A DNA stretch of 64,000 nucleotides, taken from the NCBI RefSeq assembly GCF_006715045.1, contig NZ_VFML01000001.1, positions 6,110,001 to 6,174,000 on the forward strand, read 5' to 3'. Origin of the DNA: Amycolatopsis cihanbeyliensis. GTDB lineage: Bacteria; Actinomycetota; Actinomycetes; Mycobacteriales; Pseudonocardiaceae. The notes beneath the pieces were generated by a model that saw nothing but the letters and a program-made list of their open reading frames with translations, was not told the origin of the DNA and did no database searches. Below are positions 10,014 to 18,419 of the stretch, in pieces; positions within the stretch are counted from its first letter, which is position 1, and the number at the start of each line of letters is the position of its first letter. Both the position numbers and the translations under genes were made by a program.

Positions 10014-11372
10014 TTACTGATAGTGGTGAACCCGTCCGAGGCTGGCGCGCAGGGCCGTCAGCAGGAGCAGGAGCAGCAGGGCGTTGCTGGCGAAGAAGAT
10101 CGGTACCTCGCCGTGCGGCTCGAGGAACTCCGCGAGGGTCGACGTCGCCAGCACGTTCGCCGCCACCACGCCGGTGGACACCGCGAGCAGGATGCCCGCC
10201 CGGCCGCGGTTGGCCAGCACGAAACCGGCGAAGAACGCGGAGCCGAGCAGGATGTGCGCGTCGACCAGCAGCGCACCCCGCGAGGTCAACAGCCCGGCGG
10301 CGGCCAGGCCGCCCAGCAGCAGGAGGCCCAGCCCACCGAGTGCCAGCAGGCAGACGGTGACCTCGCGCAGCAGCACCCGCCACACCTCGCGGCCGAACTC
10401 GGCGGCCGATCTCGCCCGCCGGAGCAGCCCGGCCACCTGCTCGTCGAACCGGTGCGAGCGCCACTCCAGCGTGCCCATTGCCAGCACCAGCGGTGCCGCC
10501 GCGATCGCGAGGTCCCAGCCTGCGGTCACGTACCGCGCGGCGGTGAACAGCAGCAGGGTCGCGCAGACCACGGCATAGCACATCGCGGGCAGCACGGTCC
10601 TCGCCATACCGGCGAATCCCGGTGAAGGGCCGGCTCGCCGAGTGGCCAGCGCGGCGGTGAACACCAGTGACAGCACCGACACCCCCGCGACGAGCAGGGT
10701 GGGCACGGTGAGTGCCCCGGCCCGGCCGGAGGCGAGGTGGATGAGCCCGGCGACGCAGGCGGGCACCATCAGCACGGCCACCCTGTGCTCCAGCCCGCGG
10801 AACACCAGCACCCCGGTGGCGAGCTGGAAGGCCACCTGTGCCACGGCGAACGCGACCACGCCCACCCCGTGCCCGCCGAGCACGGCGAGTCCGGTGGCGC
10901 CCACGACCGCGAACCCGAGCCCGGCCAGCGCGAACGCCCGCATCGCCGCCGCGGCCGCCGCGGGCCGCGCGGTGCCGGTCAGCCAGTGTGCCGCCGCGGC
11001 CATGCCCATGCCGAACACCCAGCCCGAGGCAGTGGCCAGCACCAGCGCCGGTACCGCCGCCCGCATACCGAGCGCGAGGAAGACCGTGGGATAGACGACA
11101 CTCGGCAGCGCGTACAACGGCCCGTGGGTGAGCACCCGCCACCGTCGCGGCCGGGGACGCTCCGAGTGGGCCCGGTCCGCGACCCCGCCGCCATCCAGTT
11201 CCCCGAGGAGCGTGCCGGCCAGCGCGAAGACGTCCGGATGCCCGTAGGTGTCCCGCGCCACGGCATCGGTGATGCCCTGGCTCTCCAGGGCGGCCGCCAC
11301 GTGCAGCTCATCCGCAGGCGCGGGCAGGCTCGTGCCGAGCGTGCGTACCAGTTCGGTCGTCGGTTCGGCCAT
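10014..11372 (-). CDS. Polytopic membrane protein of the polysaccharide operon (PelG-like candidate)
   Basis: 452 residues with a soluble N-terminus (about 80 residues: [20 protein letters not shown]...) and then about 12 predicted membrane helices, e.g. [18 protein letters not shown] and [17 protein letters not shown] do not recognise a family motif. Size and topology are close to PelG, the Wzx-like transmembrane partner of PelF. The gene is directly coupled to the PelF-like glycosyltransferase (start and stop share base 11372), the order expected for a synthase/export pair. A flippase or export role is inference from position and topology. Confidence 0.7.
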   Translation of the reverse strand: MAEPTTELVRTLGTSLPAPADELHVAAALESQGITDAVARDTYGHPDVFALAGTLLGELDGGGVADRAHSERPRPRRWRVLTHGPLYALPSVVYPTVFLALGMRAAVPALVLATASGWVFGMGMAAAAHWLTGTARPAAAAAAMRAFALAGLGFAVVGATGLAVLGGHGVGVVAFAVAQVAFQLATGVLVFRGLEHRVAVLMVPACVAGLIHLASGRAGALTVPTLLVAGVSVLSLVFTAALATRRAGPSPGFAGMARTVLPAMCYAVVCATLLLFTAARYVTAGWDLAIAAAPLVLAMGTLEWRSHRFDEQVAGLLRRARSAAEFGREVWRVLLREVTVCLLALGGLGLLLLGGLAAAGLLTSRGALLVDAHILLGSAFFAGFVLANRGRAGILLAVSTGVVAANVLATSTLAEFLEPHGEVPIFFASNALLLLLLLTALRASLGRVHHYQ

Positions 11373-12853
11373 CAGTCCACCGCCGATCCCGGTGCGCTAC
11401 CCGTGAGCGCGGGTACCGGACCGCGGAGCAGGTCCCGGTAGACCTCGCGGTAGGCGTCGTTCCACCGGCCGAGGGTGAACCGGTCGAGCACCCGGCGGCG
11501 GGCCCGCGCACCGAGCCGGTGTCGCAACGCGGTGTCCTCGAGCAGGCGCAGGCAGGAATCGGCGAGCGCCGCGTGATCCCGTGGCGGTACCACGAACCCG
11601 GTGTCGCCCACCGCCTCCCGGACCCCGCCGACATCGGTGCACACCGGTGGTCGCCCGGTGCACATCGACTCCACCACGGTGTAGGGGAAGCCCTCGGAAA
11701 CGCTGGGCAGCGCCACCAGGTGGCCAGCGTGGTAGGCGTCGGCCTGGCGGGGGACCCTGCCCTCGAACACCGCCGCACCGCCCAGGCCGAGTTCGCCGGC
11801 CAGCCGCAGGCAACTCGCGTGGTACTCCTCGTTGCCCACCGGAACCGGCCCGAACATCCGCAGCCGCGCCGCGGGCCGCTTCTCCCGCACGATGGCGAAG
11901 GCCCTGAGCAACGTGTGCAGGTCCTTCAGCGGGTCGATCCGGCCGACGAACACGATGGTCGGTTCCGCCGGTTCCGCGCCGGCAGGAGGGAAATCGGCAG
12001 GATCGATGCCGTTGTACATGGTGTGCACCCGTTCCGGGGCCGCACCGCTGTACAACTGCCAGCGCCGGTTGTAGCTGGAGTGTGGGGCCAGCAGGTCCGC
12101 CGTCCGGTACCCCGCGGCGGCGAGCGCGCGGAAGAACCGGAGCAGCAGTAGCCGCACCACGGGGGAGACCGGTTCCTGTTCGCTGCCGAGGTACCGCTCG
12201 CGCAGGTAGACCCCGTGCTCGGACATGACCATCGGGGTACCGCGCGCCCACTTCGCCGCCATCCCGACCAGCGCGCTGGTACCGTTCATCGCCAGATGGC
12301 AGATATCCGCCAGGACCGGGGGATGGGCCAGCGGTCGGAGCAGGTGCTCGATCCGGTCGGTGGCCACGATCGCGTCGTGCAACGTCAACTCTCCGCGCAC
12401 GCCGCTCGTTTCCCGCCAGGCCGACAGCAACCGGTCCACCGAGTCGTTCGTGGACAGAGCGGCGCCAAGATCCCGGCGCCGCGCGTAGTCGAACAGGCCC
12501 CGCAGTGCCACGACGAAGTCGGTGGTGTGCCGCTCCCGCAGCCACGGGTCCGGATCGGCCGCGGCGAGCATCGCGTCCAGGAACCCGCGATGGGTGTCGG
12601 CGAAGGAGGAGGGAACCCGGCGAGCCCGCGCCGGTGCTCCTGCCCACAGCGGGATGTTCACCACCTCGGCCAGGTTCTCCGGCGCCGGCCACGCGCTGCG
12701 TCCGGTGCCGTCGGCGGTGATCGCCACCGCGGTGAAGCTGTGCTCCGGCATGCCCTCGATCAGCTGGTGGGTCCACAGGCTGACCCCACCGGGCCCGAAA
12801 GGGTAGGTGCTCTCCGACACCACGGCGATGTGTCCTGCCCCCTGCTCCGTCAT
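11372..12853 (-). CDS. PelF-like GT4 glycosyltransferase (DUF3492 N-terminus)
   Basis: 493 residues. The N-terminal segment VVSESTYPFGPGGVSLWTHQ and the following LIEGMPEHSFTAVAI closely resemble PelF (family pattern EGTYP..GGVS.W.HQLI). The C-terminal GT-B half has FVGRIDPLKDLHTLLRAFAI and the nucleotide-binding LPSVSEGFPYTVVESMCTGR motif with the EX7E-like glutamates. PelF uses UDP-activated HexNAc to polymerise Pel in the cytosol. The gene is flanked by an Agd3-like deacetylase (ATGA overlap upstream) and the membrane protein downstream, which supports an extracellular amino-sugar polymer. Confidence 0.88.
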   Translation of the reverse strand: MTEQGAGHIAVVSESTYPFGPGGVSLWTHQLIEGMPEHSFTAVAITADGTGRSAWPAPENLAEVVNIPLWAGAPARARRVPSSFADTHRGFLDAMLAAADPDPWLRERHTTDFVVALRGLFDYARRRDLGAALSTNDSVDRLLSAWRETSGVRGELTLHDAIVATDRIEHLLRPLAHPPVLADICHLAMNGTSALVGMAAKWARGTPMVMSEHGVYLRERYLGSEQEPVSPVVRLLLLRFFRALAAAGYRTADLLAPHSSYNRRWQLYSGAAPERVHTMYNGIDPADFPPAGAEPAEPTIVFVGRIDPLKDLHTLLRAFAIVREKRPAARLRMFGPVPVGNEEYHASCLRLAGELGLGGAAVFEGRVPRQADAYHAGHLVALPSVSEGFPYTVVESMCTGRPPVCTDVGGVREAVGDTGFVVPPRDHAALADSCLRLLEDTALRHRLGARARRRVLDRFTLGRWNDAYREVYRDLLRGPVPALTGSAPGSAVD

Positions 12854-14931
12854 GGGCGGGGGCTGGCGGTCACGGTGACGGTTTCGTCCGCGGTGACGCC
12901 GAGCCGGGAGACCGGGTCGGAGCCGTACCGCTCGGCCCGGTCCGGCCCGCCCTGGTCCGCCTCGGTCGCCGCCCTGCTCGCCAGCCCGGTGAGGAACATC
13001 GAACCGGTGGTCTCCGGGCTGAGGGTGACGGCGCCCGATGCGCGGTCCCACACCGCATCCGCGCCCGCGTCGAGTTCGGCGAAGTGCGCGTTGCGGGCCT
13101 CGACGTACTCCGCGAGTTCTGTCCATTCGGGATTCTTCAGCGGGACCGCGAACAGCTCGTCGTACCTGGCGAGTACCTCCTCCAGCCAGTCGAAGGTCAG
13201 GCTGTGCTGCCCGTCGTAGGCGTGCAGGTTGCCCTGGTGCAGGGTGTGCGCGTAGGCGGAACCGCTCGCCAGGTGCCGCAGCGCAAGCCCGGCCTCGGCG
13301 GCCACGATCTCGTGGTACCCGAGTTCGGTTTCGTAGCGGGAGTTGTAGGACGCGGCCTGTTCCGCCGGGGTGCTCGCCGCGAAGCCGATCCCGGTCGGCC
13401 AGTCCGGCACCACGAGCACGTCCGGCTGCAGCGGATGGTGGATTCCGCAGTTGAAGCAGTCCGGTTGGTGGCTCGGGTAGGAGAGGTCGCCGTGCAGGTA
13501 GCGCACGCCGAGCTCGCTCGCCGCCCGCAGCAGTTCCCGGTTCGACTTCTCCAGGCCGTGGTCGGTGGCTTCGGCGAGGGACTTCGGGTCGGGGTTGTAG
13601 ACGCCGAGCCCGGAGTACTCCGGTGTCTTGAGCACGGTCGCGGGCACCGGCAGCCCGATCGAAGCCGCCGCGTTGAGGTTGCGCAGGATCTCCTCGCGGT
13701 TGCGCTGATAGTCGGTGAAGTCCATCGGCGGGTGCGTCAGCGTGTGGTTGATCCAGCGGAACTCGCCCGCGAGGCAACGGGAGTAGCTGGTGAGCGGGTC
13801 CGGGGTTCCCGCCGCGGAGCACTGCGCGGGCGCGTCGCTGTCCAGGCGGCTGCCGTTGTAGGGGAGGTTCAGCCGGAAGTCGCCCGCCAGTGGATGCCGC
13901 TCGCGCAGGTCGTGTTGCCGCAGCGCGGCGGCCGCCGCGTCCCCGCCGTCAAGGCGGAACGATTCGTCAGTGCCGTCGGCTCGGCGGCGCAGGGTGGTGT
14001 TGAACCAGTCGTCAACGTCCACATTGATCCAGTGTCGTCGCTCGCCGAGGAACACCCCGCGGGTCGCCCAGCGCAGCAAGCCGTAGCCGAGTAGGTCGGT
14101 GGCCAGCTCGTCCGGTCCGGGGGTGAAGGTCAGCGCAGCCCGCTGTCTGCCGTCCGGCGCGGTGCTGAGCACTCCCAGCACATCCTTCCCCGCGGTGAGG
14201 ATCGGCCGCGCCGCACAGTCCGACGCCAGCCGGGTTCGGTACACATAGGACCGCAGGATGGGCAACCGCCCGCCAGGATCGAGGTAGTCGAACAGCTCGG
14301 CCCCTGCCCGGGGCAGGGTGGCCCGCACCGGATCCGAACCGACCTCGTGCTCCCGCACCGCGCGCAGGCAGTAGTCCTCCGGGGCGGTGCCCGGCGCGGT
14401 GTTCAGCGCGACCTGCCGAACCTGGAAAGTACGCTCGTACTCCCACAGTGCCCGCCATTCGGCCGGGGTGAACCCGCTGCGGTAGCCGCCCCCGGTGTCC
14501 CGGTGCAGCAGACCGTTGCCGGTCAGCAGGATCGCCGAGTACCTGCCGACCCCGTCCGGCCGCACCAGGCGTTGCCGGTTGAGCCGCTCGGACCCGGCGA
14601 GCAGCACATCGTACGGGGTGCCGATCCGGTCGAGCACCTGGCGCCACACCGGAAGCCCGGTATCCCCTTCGCCGGTGGCGATCACCAGCTGGCGCAGGGC
14701 CACCCGGCTGCCGGGGGCGGCGGGCGCGGGGGAGGCCGGCTGCCCGCGTACCGGTACCCGCCGGATACGGGTGGGTTCCGGTTGCGCGGGCAGCGTGGCG
14801 GGGAACGCCGAGTCCCCGCCCGCGGCCGGTTCCGGCGCGCCCGGGCTCAGCACGGTGATCGCGGTGAGCGCGAGGGCGAGCACCAGCAAGGCCGGTGCCA
14901 TCGATTTGTCGACCGTGGTCCGTGAGCGCAT
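12850..14931 (-). CDS. Agd3-like (CE18) polysaccharide deacetylase, membrane-anchored copy
   Basis: 693 residues. An N-terminal hydrophobic segment (MAPALLVLALALTAITVLSP) lacks an obvious cleavage box, so it is likely an anchor or signal. A proline-rich linker and N-terminal domain precede the deacetylase core. The core holds the metal/catalytic motifs HWINVDVDDWFN and RWINHTLTHPPMDFT (paired Asp and H-x3-H), plus TVLKTPEYSGLGVYNPD and the cysteine-containing HQPDCFNCGIHHPLQPD. This architecture matches Agd3, which de-N-acetylates galactosaminogalactan. The stop overlaps the glycosyltransferase start. It is paralogous to the preceding gene, sharing most motifs. Confidence 0.85.
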   Translation of the reverse strand: MRSRTTVDKSMAPALLVLALALTAITVLSPGAPEPAAGGDSAFPATLPAQPEPTRIRRVPVRGQPASPAPAAPGSRVALRQLVIATGEGDTGLPVWRQVLDRIGTPYDVLLAGSERLNRQRLVRPDGVGRYSAILLTGNGLLHRDTGGGYRSGFTPAEWRALWEYERTFQVRQVALNTAPGTAPEDYCLRAVREHEVGSDPVRATLPRAGAELFDYLDPGGRLPILRSYVYRTRLASDCAARPILTAGKDVLGVLSTAPDGRQRAALTFTPGPDELATDLLGYGLLRWATRGVFLGERRHWINVDVDDWFNTTLRRRADGTDESFRLDGGDAAAAALRQHDLRERHPLAGDFRLNLPYNGSRLDSDAPAQCSAAGTPDPLTSYSRCLAGEFRWINHTLTHPPMDFTDYQRNREEILRNLNAAASIGLPVPATVLKTPEYSGLGVYNPDPKSLAEATDHGLEKSNRELLRAASELGVRYLHGDLSYPSHQPDCFNCGIHHPLQPDVLVVPDWPTGIGFAASTPAEQAASYNSRYETELGYHEIVAAEAGLALRHLASGSAYAHTLHQGNLHAYDGQHSLTFDWLEEVLARYDELFAVPLKNPEWTELAEYVEARNAHFAELDAGADAVWDRASGAVTLSPETTGSMFLTGLASRAATEADQGGPDRAERYGSDPVSRLGVTADETVTVTASPRP

Positions 14932-14947
14932 GGGCCGGCCGTCCGGT

Positions 14948-16927
14948 TCACCGGTTGCCGATGACGGGCAGGGTGACCGGCCGGTCCGCGGTCAGCTCGA
15001 CCCGCGAGACGGTATCGCTGCCGTAGCGATCGGCCCCGCCGGGTGCCAGCGCGCCGGTGACGAACAGCGAACCGGACGCGGCAGGCCGGTAGCCGATCGT
15101 TCCGGTGCCGCGGTCCCAGACAGCCGTGCCCGCGTCGGCGTGGTCGAAGTGATCGGTACGAGCGGCGACGTACTCGGCGAGTTCGACCCAGTCCGGATTC
15201 AGCAGCGGCACCCGGTAGTGGTCGGCGTACCCGCGCACGACCTCCTCCAACCAGTCGAAGGTGAGGCTGTCCCCGTTCGCGTACACATGCGCGTTGGCCT
15301 GGTGCAGGGTGAAGCTGTAGGCGGAACCGGCCAGCACCTGCCGCAGTGCCTGGTCGGACTCGTGCGCCACGACCTCCCGGTAGCTCAGGTCGTGGTCGAA
15401 GGTGGGGAAGCGACCGTCCGGCCCGTACAGCTCGTTGAACACCGTGACCTGCTCGGCAGGCGTGGTCGCCTGGTAACTGATGTTCGTCGGCCAGTCCGGC
15501 ACCACGAGCAGCTCCGGCCGCAGCGGGTGCCGGATGCCGCAGTTGAAGCAGTCCGGCCGGTGGCTGCCGAAGGACATGTTGCCGTGCAAGTACCGCACGC
15601 CACTGTCGGCCGCGGCCGACAGCAGCTCCGGATTGGAGGCTCCCAGCCCGAAGTCGGTCGGCGGGTCGTAGGGCGAGCCGTTCGGGTCCGGGTTGTAGAC
15701 CCCGAGTCCCGAGTACTCCGGGGTCTTGAGCACCGAGGTGGGTACGGTCAGTCCGGCTTCCCTGCCGATGGCGAGGTTCTCCGTGACCTCCATGCGGTTG
15801 CGCTGGTAGCTGGTGACGTTCATCCGGGGGTGGGTCACCGTGTGGTTGATCCACCGGAACCGCTCGCGCAGGCAGCGGGAGTAGCTGGTCAGCGGGTCGG
15901 GGGTGTTCGCGGCGCTGCAGCGGGCCGGTGCCGCCGGGTCGAGGTCCCCGCCGTTGTAGGCGAGGTTGAGCCGGAAGTCCTCGATCACCGGATGGCGGTC
16001 GCCGAGTGCGGTCTGCTGAGCGGCGAGCAGCGGAACCTCCGGCCCGCTCAGCCGGAACGTGCCCGCCTGGCCCGGCCGGCTGGTGATGTTGAACCAGTCG
16101 TCCATGTCCACGTTGATCCAGTGCCGTTGCTCGCCGATCAGCACGCCCTGGTTCGCCCAGCGCAGCAGGCCATAGCCGAGCAGGTCGGTCTGCACCAGGT
16201 AGGGGTCGGAGGTGAAGGTCAGCGCCGCCCGCTCCCTGCCGTCGGGTGCGGTGCTGAGCACGCCGACCACGTCCTGGCCGATCGTGAGCAGTGGCTCGGC
16301 CGCGCATCCCCGTGCGAGCCTCGCCCGGTAGAGGTAGGAACGGGAGATCGGGATCCGGGTATCGGTGGCCAGGCGGTCGAAGACGCCGGCACCGGCCGTG
16401 GTCAACCCGGCATGCACCGGGGTGCTGCCGACATCTCCCTCCCGGCCCGCGCGCAGGCAGTAATCCTCGGGTGAAGTACCGTAGGGCGTGTACAGCGACA
16501 CCTGCCGGACGTCGAACGCCCGCTCGTAGGCCCACAGGATGTTCCACTCCAGGCTGCCGAACGCGCCGCGATAGCTGCCGTCCTCGGCCTGGTAGCGCAG
16601 CCCGCTGCTGGTCAGCAGCACCGCGTTGTACCTGCCGGTTCCGTCCCCATCGATCAGCCGGTCCGCGCGAAACCGGTCGGTGCGGGCGTACACCACGTCA
16701 TAGGGTGTCCCGGTCCGGTCCAGGATGGACCGCCACGCCGGGAGCCCGAAGTCCCCGGGGTCGGTGGCGATGATCAGGTTGCGCAGTGCCACGCGGTCGC
16801 CGTCCGCGGCGGCGAAGGCGGCTGCGGGCGTCGCGGCGGCCGCCGGGCCCGGTAGGGCCACCGTCACGGCGAGTGCCGTCACGAGCGCGGCGATGGTCGA
16901 GCCGATGTTCCTGCTTGCTCTTCTCAC
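14948..16927 (-). CDS. Agd3-like (CE18) polysaccharide deacetylase, secreted copy
   Basis: 659 residues from GTG 16927, chosen because a G-rich ribosome site (GGGGGCACC) precedes it and the product begins with a classic signal peptide (VRRASRNIGSTIAALVTALA, cleavage near GPAAAA). The open frame extends 17 codons further upstream without a good start. Catalytic motifs are HWINVDMDDWFNI and RWINHTVTHPRMNVT; HRPDCFNCGIRHPLRPELL matches the paralogue. It is the first gene of the polysaccharide operon, ending 16 nt before the second copy. Two tandem deacetylases may act on different stages or locations of the same polymer. Confidence 0.87.
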   Translation of the reverse strand: MRRASRNIGSTIAALVTALAVTVALPGPAAAATPAAAFAAADGDRVALRNLIIATDPGDFGLPAWRSILDRTGTPYDVVYARTDRFRADRLIDGDGTGRYNAVLLTSSGLRYQAEDGSYRGAFGSLEWNILWAYERAFDVRQVSLYTPYGTSPEDYCLRAGREGDVGSTPVHAGLTTAGAGVFDRLATDTRIPISRSYLYRARLARGCAAEPLLTIGQDVVGVLSTAPDGRERAALTFTSDPYLVQTDLLGYGLLRWANQGVLIGEQRHWINVDMDDWFNITSRPGQAGTFRLSGPEVPLLAAQQTALGDRHPVIEDFRLNLAYNGGDLDPAAPARCSAANTPDPLTSYSRCLRERFRWINHTVTHPRMNVTSYQRNRMEVTENLAIGREAGLTVPTSVLKTPEYSGLGVYNPDPNGSPYDPPTDFGLGASNPELLSAAADSGVRYLHGNMSFGSHRPDCFNCGIRHPLRPELLVVPDWPTNISYQATTPAEQVTVFNELYGPDGRFPTFDHDLSYREVVAHESDQALRQVLAGSAYSFTLHQANAHVYANGDSLTFDWLEEVVRGYADHYRVPLLNPDWVELAEYVAARTDHFDHADAGTAVWDRGTGTIGYRPAASGSLFVTGALAPGGADRYGSDTVSRVELTADRPVTLPVIGNR

Positions 16928-16979
16928 GGTGCCCCCGGGGAGCCGTTCCGGTGATGATCGAATGCATGGTGAGGTCAAG

Positions 16980-16993
16980 ATCGGAAATCCGAT
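16980..16993. promoter_or_regulatory. Perfect dyad upstream of the polysaccharide operon (candidate operator)
   Basis: ATCGGA-AA-TCCGAT is a 14-bp palindrome about 53 bp upstream of the first deacetylase start. Immediately downstream on the minus strand is TTGACC, a possible -35 element. It is the only clear symmetry in this promoter region. No adjacent regulator gene is identifiable, so the binding protein is unknown. Confidence 0.4.
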
Positions 16994-17036
16994 AGACGTT
17001 TTCCCGCTGGATTAGTCGCACCGGCGACGGTTTTCG

Positions 17037-17380
17037 TTACGAGGGTTCGATGGCAATTTTTGGGTTTTTCCTGTTCGGCCGGCAGAGTTGCTTCATTGTG
17101 CGTAGCTGGCCTTCGCGGAGAGGGCTAAGGGGTTCGTCCAGCAGGACGAAGAGCCGTGTGGCAAAAGGGAAAGGTCCACTGTTTGCCGATGTTCCCGAAT
17201 CGTACCGCGACAGACGCGAGTTTTTTCGCTCCGGGGCGCGTTTCGTTTGGGGTAGCGACAACCGCTTTTCGGGTGAACCTGATGGTCGCGTTGCACGTGC
17301 AGAAATTCTGCGTAGTCGATCGGGTGCCCGTATTGTGGGTCGAAATGTCCGCGACCGAGCGGCGTTACGGGACGCGGGCC
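17037..17380. other. Stretch without a recognisable gene
   Basis: No reading frame here shows a recognisable domain. It contains a short hairpin, TTCGTCC-AGCA-GGACGAA (17133-17150), and several low-complexity A/T patches unlike the flanking genes. It lies between the polysaccharide operon promoter and the decayed HAD gene, and may be remnant DNA from that gene's loss. Confidence 0.5.
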
Positions 17381-17383
17381 CGA

Positions 17384-17606
17384 GCCGGCTCGCCGAGCGA
17401 GGCGAAGTGATGGCCCGATGTCGTGGTACTGGTTTTGCGCGATGTGCGGGCAGTCGGGAAAGGTGTAACCGTGCACGCCCTGCCGCCCCCGGGCAGAAGG
17501 TGAACACCCGCGGGTCGGGCTGGTTGGTCTCGACGTCGATCAGGGTCCCGACCACGTCGAAGGTCAGCAGGCGGATGCCGCCGAAGTCCGTATCCAGCCC
17601 ATTCAA
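17384..17606 (-). pseudogene. Remnant of a HAD-superfamily hydrolase (haloacid dehalogenase type)
   Basis: Two pieces of one HAD protein are readable in different frames on the minus strand. The first (17606 to about 17510) is GIRLLTFDVVGTLIDVETNQ, the nucleophile motif DxxGT with V replacing the second Asp position. The second (about 17465-17420) is TFPDCPHIAQNQYHDIGPS, the late-domain PHIAQ/HD segment of the same family. The roughly 120 residues that should separate them are missing and the frame changes, so this is an internally deleted pseudogene. Confidence 0.7.
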
Positions 17607-17662
17607 TGGTGAACCGACCGGTATGGGTCACCACCGAGGCAGTCGACGGGACCCGCGTCAAC

Positions 17663-17995
17663 TCACGCGTGGCGGCGGAACGGCCAGATACCCCGGCGCG
17701 GCGCCGGTTCGGCGTGCTCCAGCAACTGCGGCGCGTGCTCCCGTACCGCGGCCTCCAGCTCGCGGAAGCTCGGGTTCACCATGGCGTGCTCGCCGACGAA
17801 CACCGTCGGCACCGTCTCGTTGCCGCCGGCGACCGCGCGGACCCTGGCCGCGGCCTCCGGCTCCTCCCAGATGTTGATTTCGCGCACCGGGAGCCCGCTG
17901 CGGCGCAGGGGCCTTTGCAGTGCCATGCAGAACGGGCAACCCGGCCGCCAGTAGAGCTCGATCTCCGTCGTCTCCCGCGTCCGGTCCGTGTTCAT
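17663..17995 (-). CDS. Mycoredoxin/glutaredoxin-like protein
   Basis: 110 residues. Near the N-terminus is YWRPGCPFCMALQRPL, a CxxC redox centre (CPFC). The cis-proline segment NETVPTVFVGEHAMVNPS matches the mycoredoxin Mrx1 pattern. Actinomycete mycoredoxins reduce mycothiol mixed disulfides. A strong ribosome site (GGGGAGCG) precedes the ATG at 17995. The tail (LLEHAEPAPRRGIWPFRRHA) is longer and more basic than in Mrx1. It stands alone between two pseudogenes. Confidence 0.88.
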   Translation of the reverse strand: MNTDRTRETTEIELYWRPGCPFCMALQRPLRRSGLPVREINIWEEPEAAARVRAVAGGNETVPTVFVGEHAMVNPSFRELEAAVREHAPQLLEHAEPAPRRGIWPFRRHA

Positions 17996-18052
17996 CGCTC
18001 GCTCCCCGTGGTCACTACGACTGGTTCGGTTTCCATCTCCTGGTCTATTGTC

Positions 18053-18356
18053 TCAGTGCCGGTCGAGCACGATCCGGTACGCCTCGGCCGGGGTCTGGAT
18101 GCCGGTGGCCGTCAGCTCGCCACCGGCGCCTCGACAGCGGCCGGTGCCGCCGGTCACCGACGCTCAGGCCCGGTTCGCCCACGTCGACTGCGGCGAACTG
18201 AGCGTTCACCACTCGCAGGTCGATCACCTCGCCGTCCGGGTTCGCCTCGGCCGGCGCCGGTGTGCCGGGCAGGCTGACGGCGAGCGTGGACAGCCCCAGC
18301 GTGCCCGCGGCACCGATCACGTGCGGCTTCCTGCCCATTCGAATACCTCGTTTCAT
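18053..18356 (-). pseudogene. Internally deleted dirigent/AOC-barrel-like secreted protein
   Basis: The minus strand starts with MKRGIRMGRKPHVIGAAGTL, a signal peptide, then EVIDLRVVNAQFAAVDVGEP, the start of an allene-oxide-cyclase-barrel/dirigent-like domain. The frame then becomes arginine-rich nonsense. In another frame the natural C-terminus GELTATGIQTPAEAYRIVLD reappears and ends at 18053. About 50-60 residues of the barrel appear to be missing. A MerR-type promoter still stands upstream (18382-18412). Confidence 0.6.
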
Positions 18357-18381
18357 GTTCGGGTCACGGTTCGGAAAACCG

Positions 18382-18412
18382 ATCTTGATACCTCGACTGG
18401 ACTTGAAGTCAA
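18382..18412 (-). promoter_or_regulatory. MerR-family-type promoter (long spacer with central dyad)
   Basis: Minus strand: -35 TTGACT (18412-18407), a 19-bp spacer TCAAGTCCAGTCGAGGTAT with partial dyad symmetry, then CAAGAT as -10. The over-long spacer is the hallmark of MerR/SoxR-activated promoters. It points at the decayed dirigent-like gene. The quinone-oxidoreductase promoter at 51327-51357 has nearly the same pattern. Confidence 0.55.
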
Positions 18413-18419
18413 CGGCACA

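Noticed and set aside
14495..16474. 659-codon plus-strand frame opposite the deacetylase genes
   Set aside because: Antisense to well-supported deacetylases; no domain or signal is visible.
17133..17150. Short hairpin as a transcription terminator
   Set aside because: Seven base pairs with no T-run and no gene ending nearby; too weak to call.
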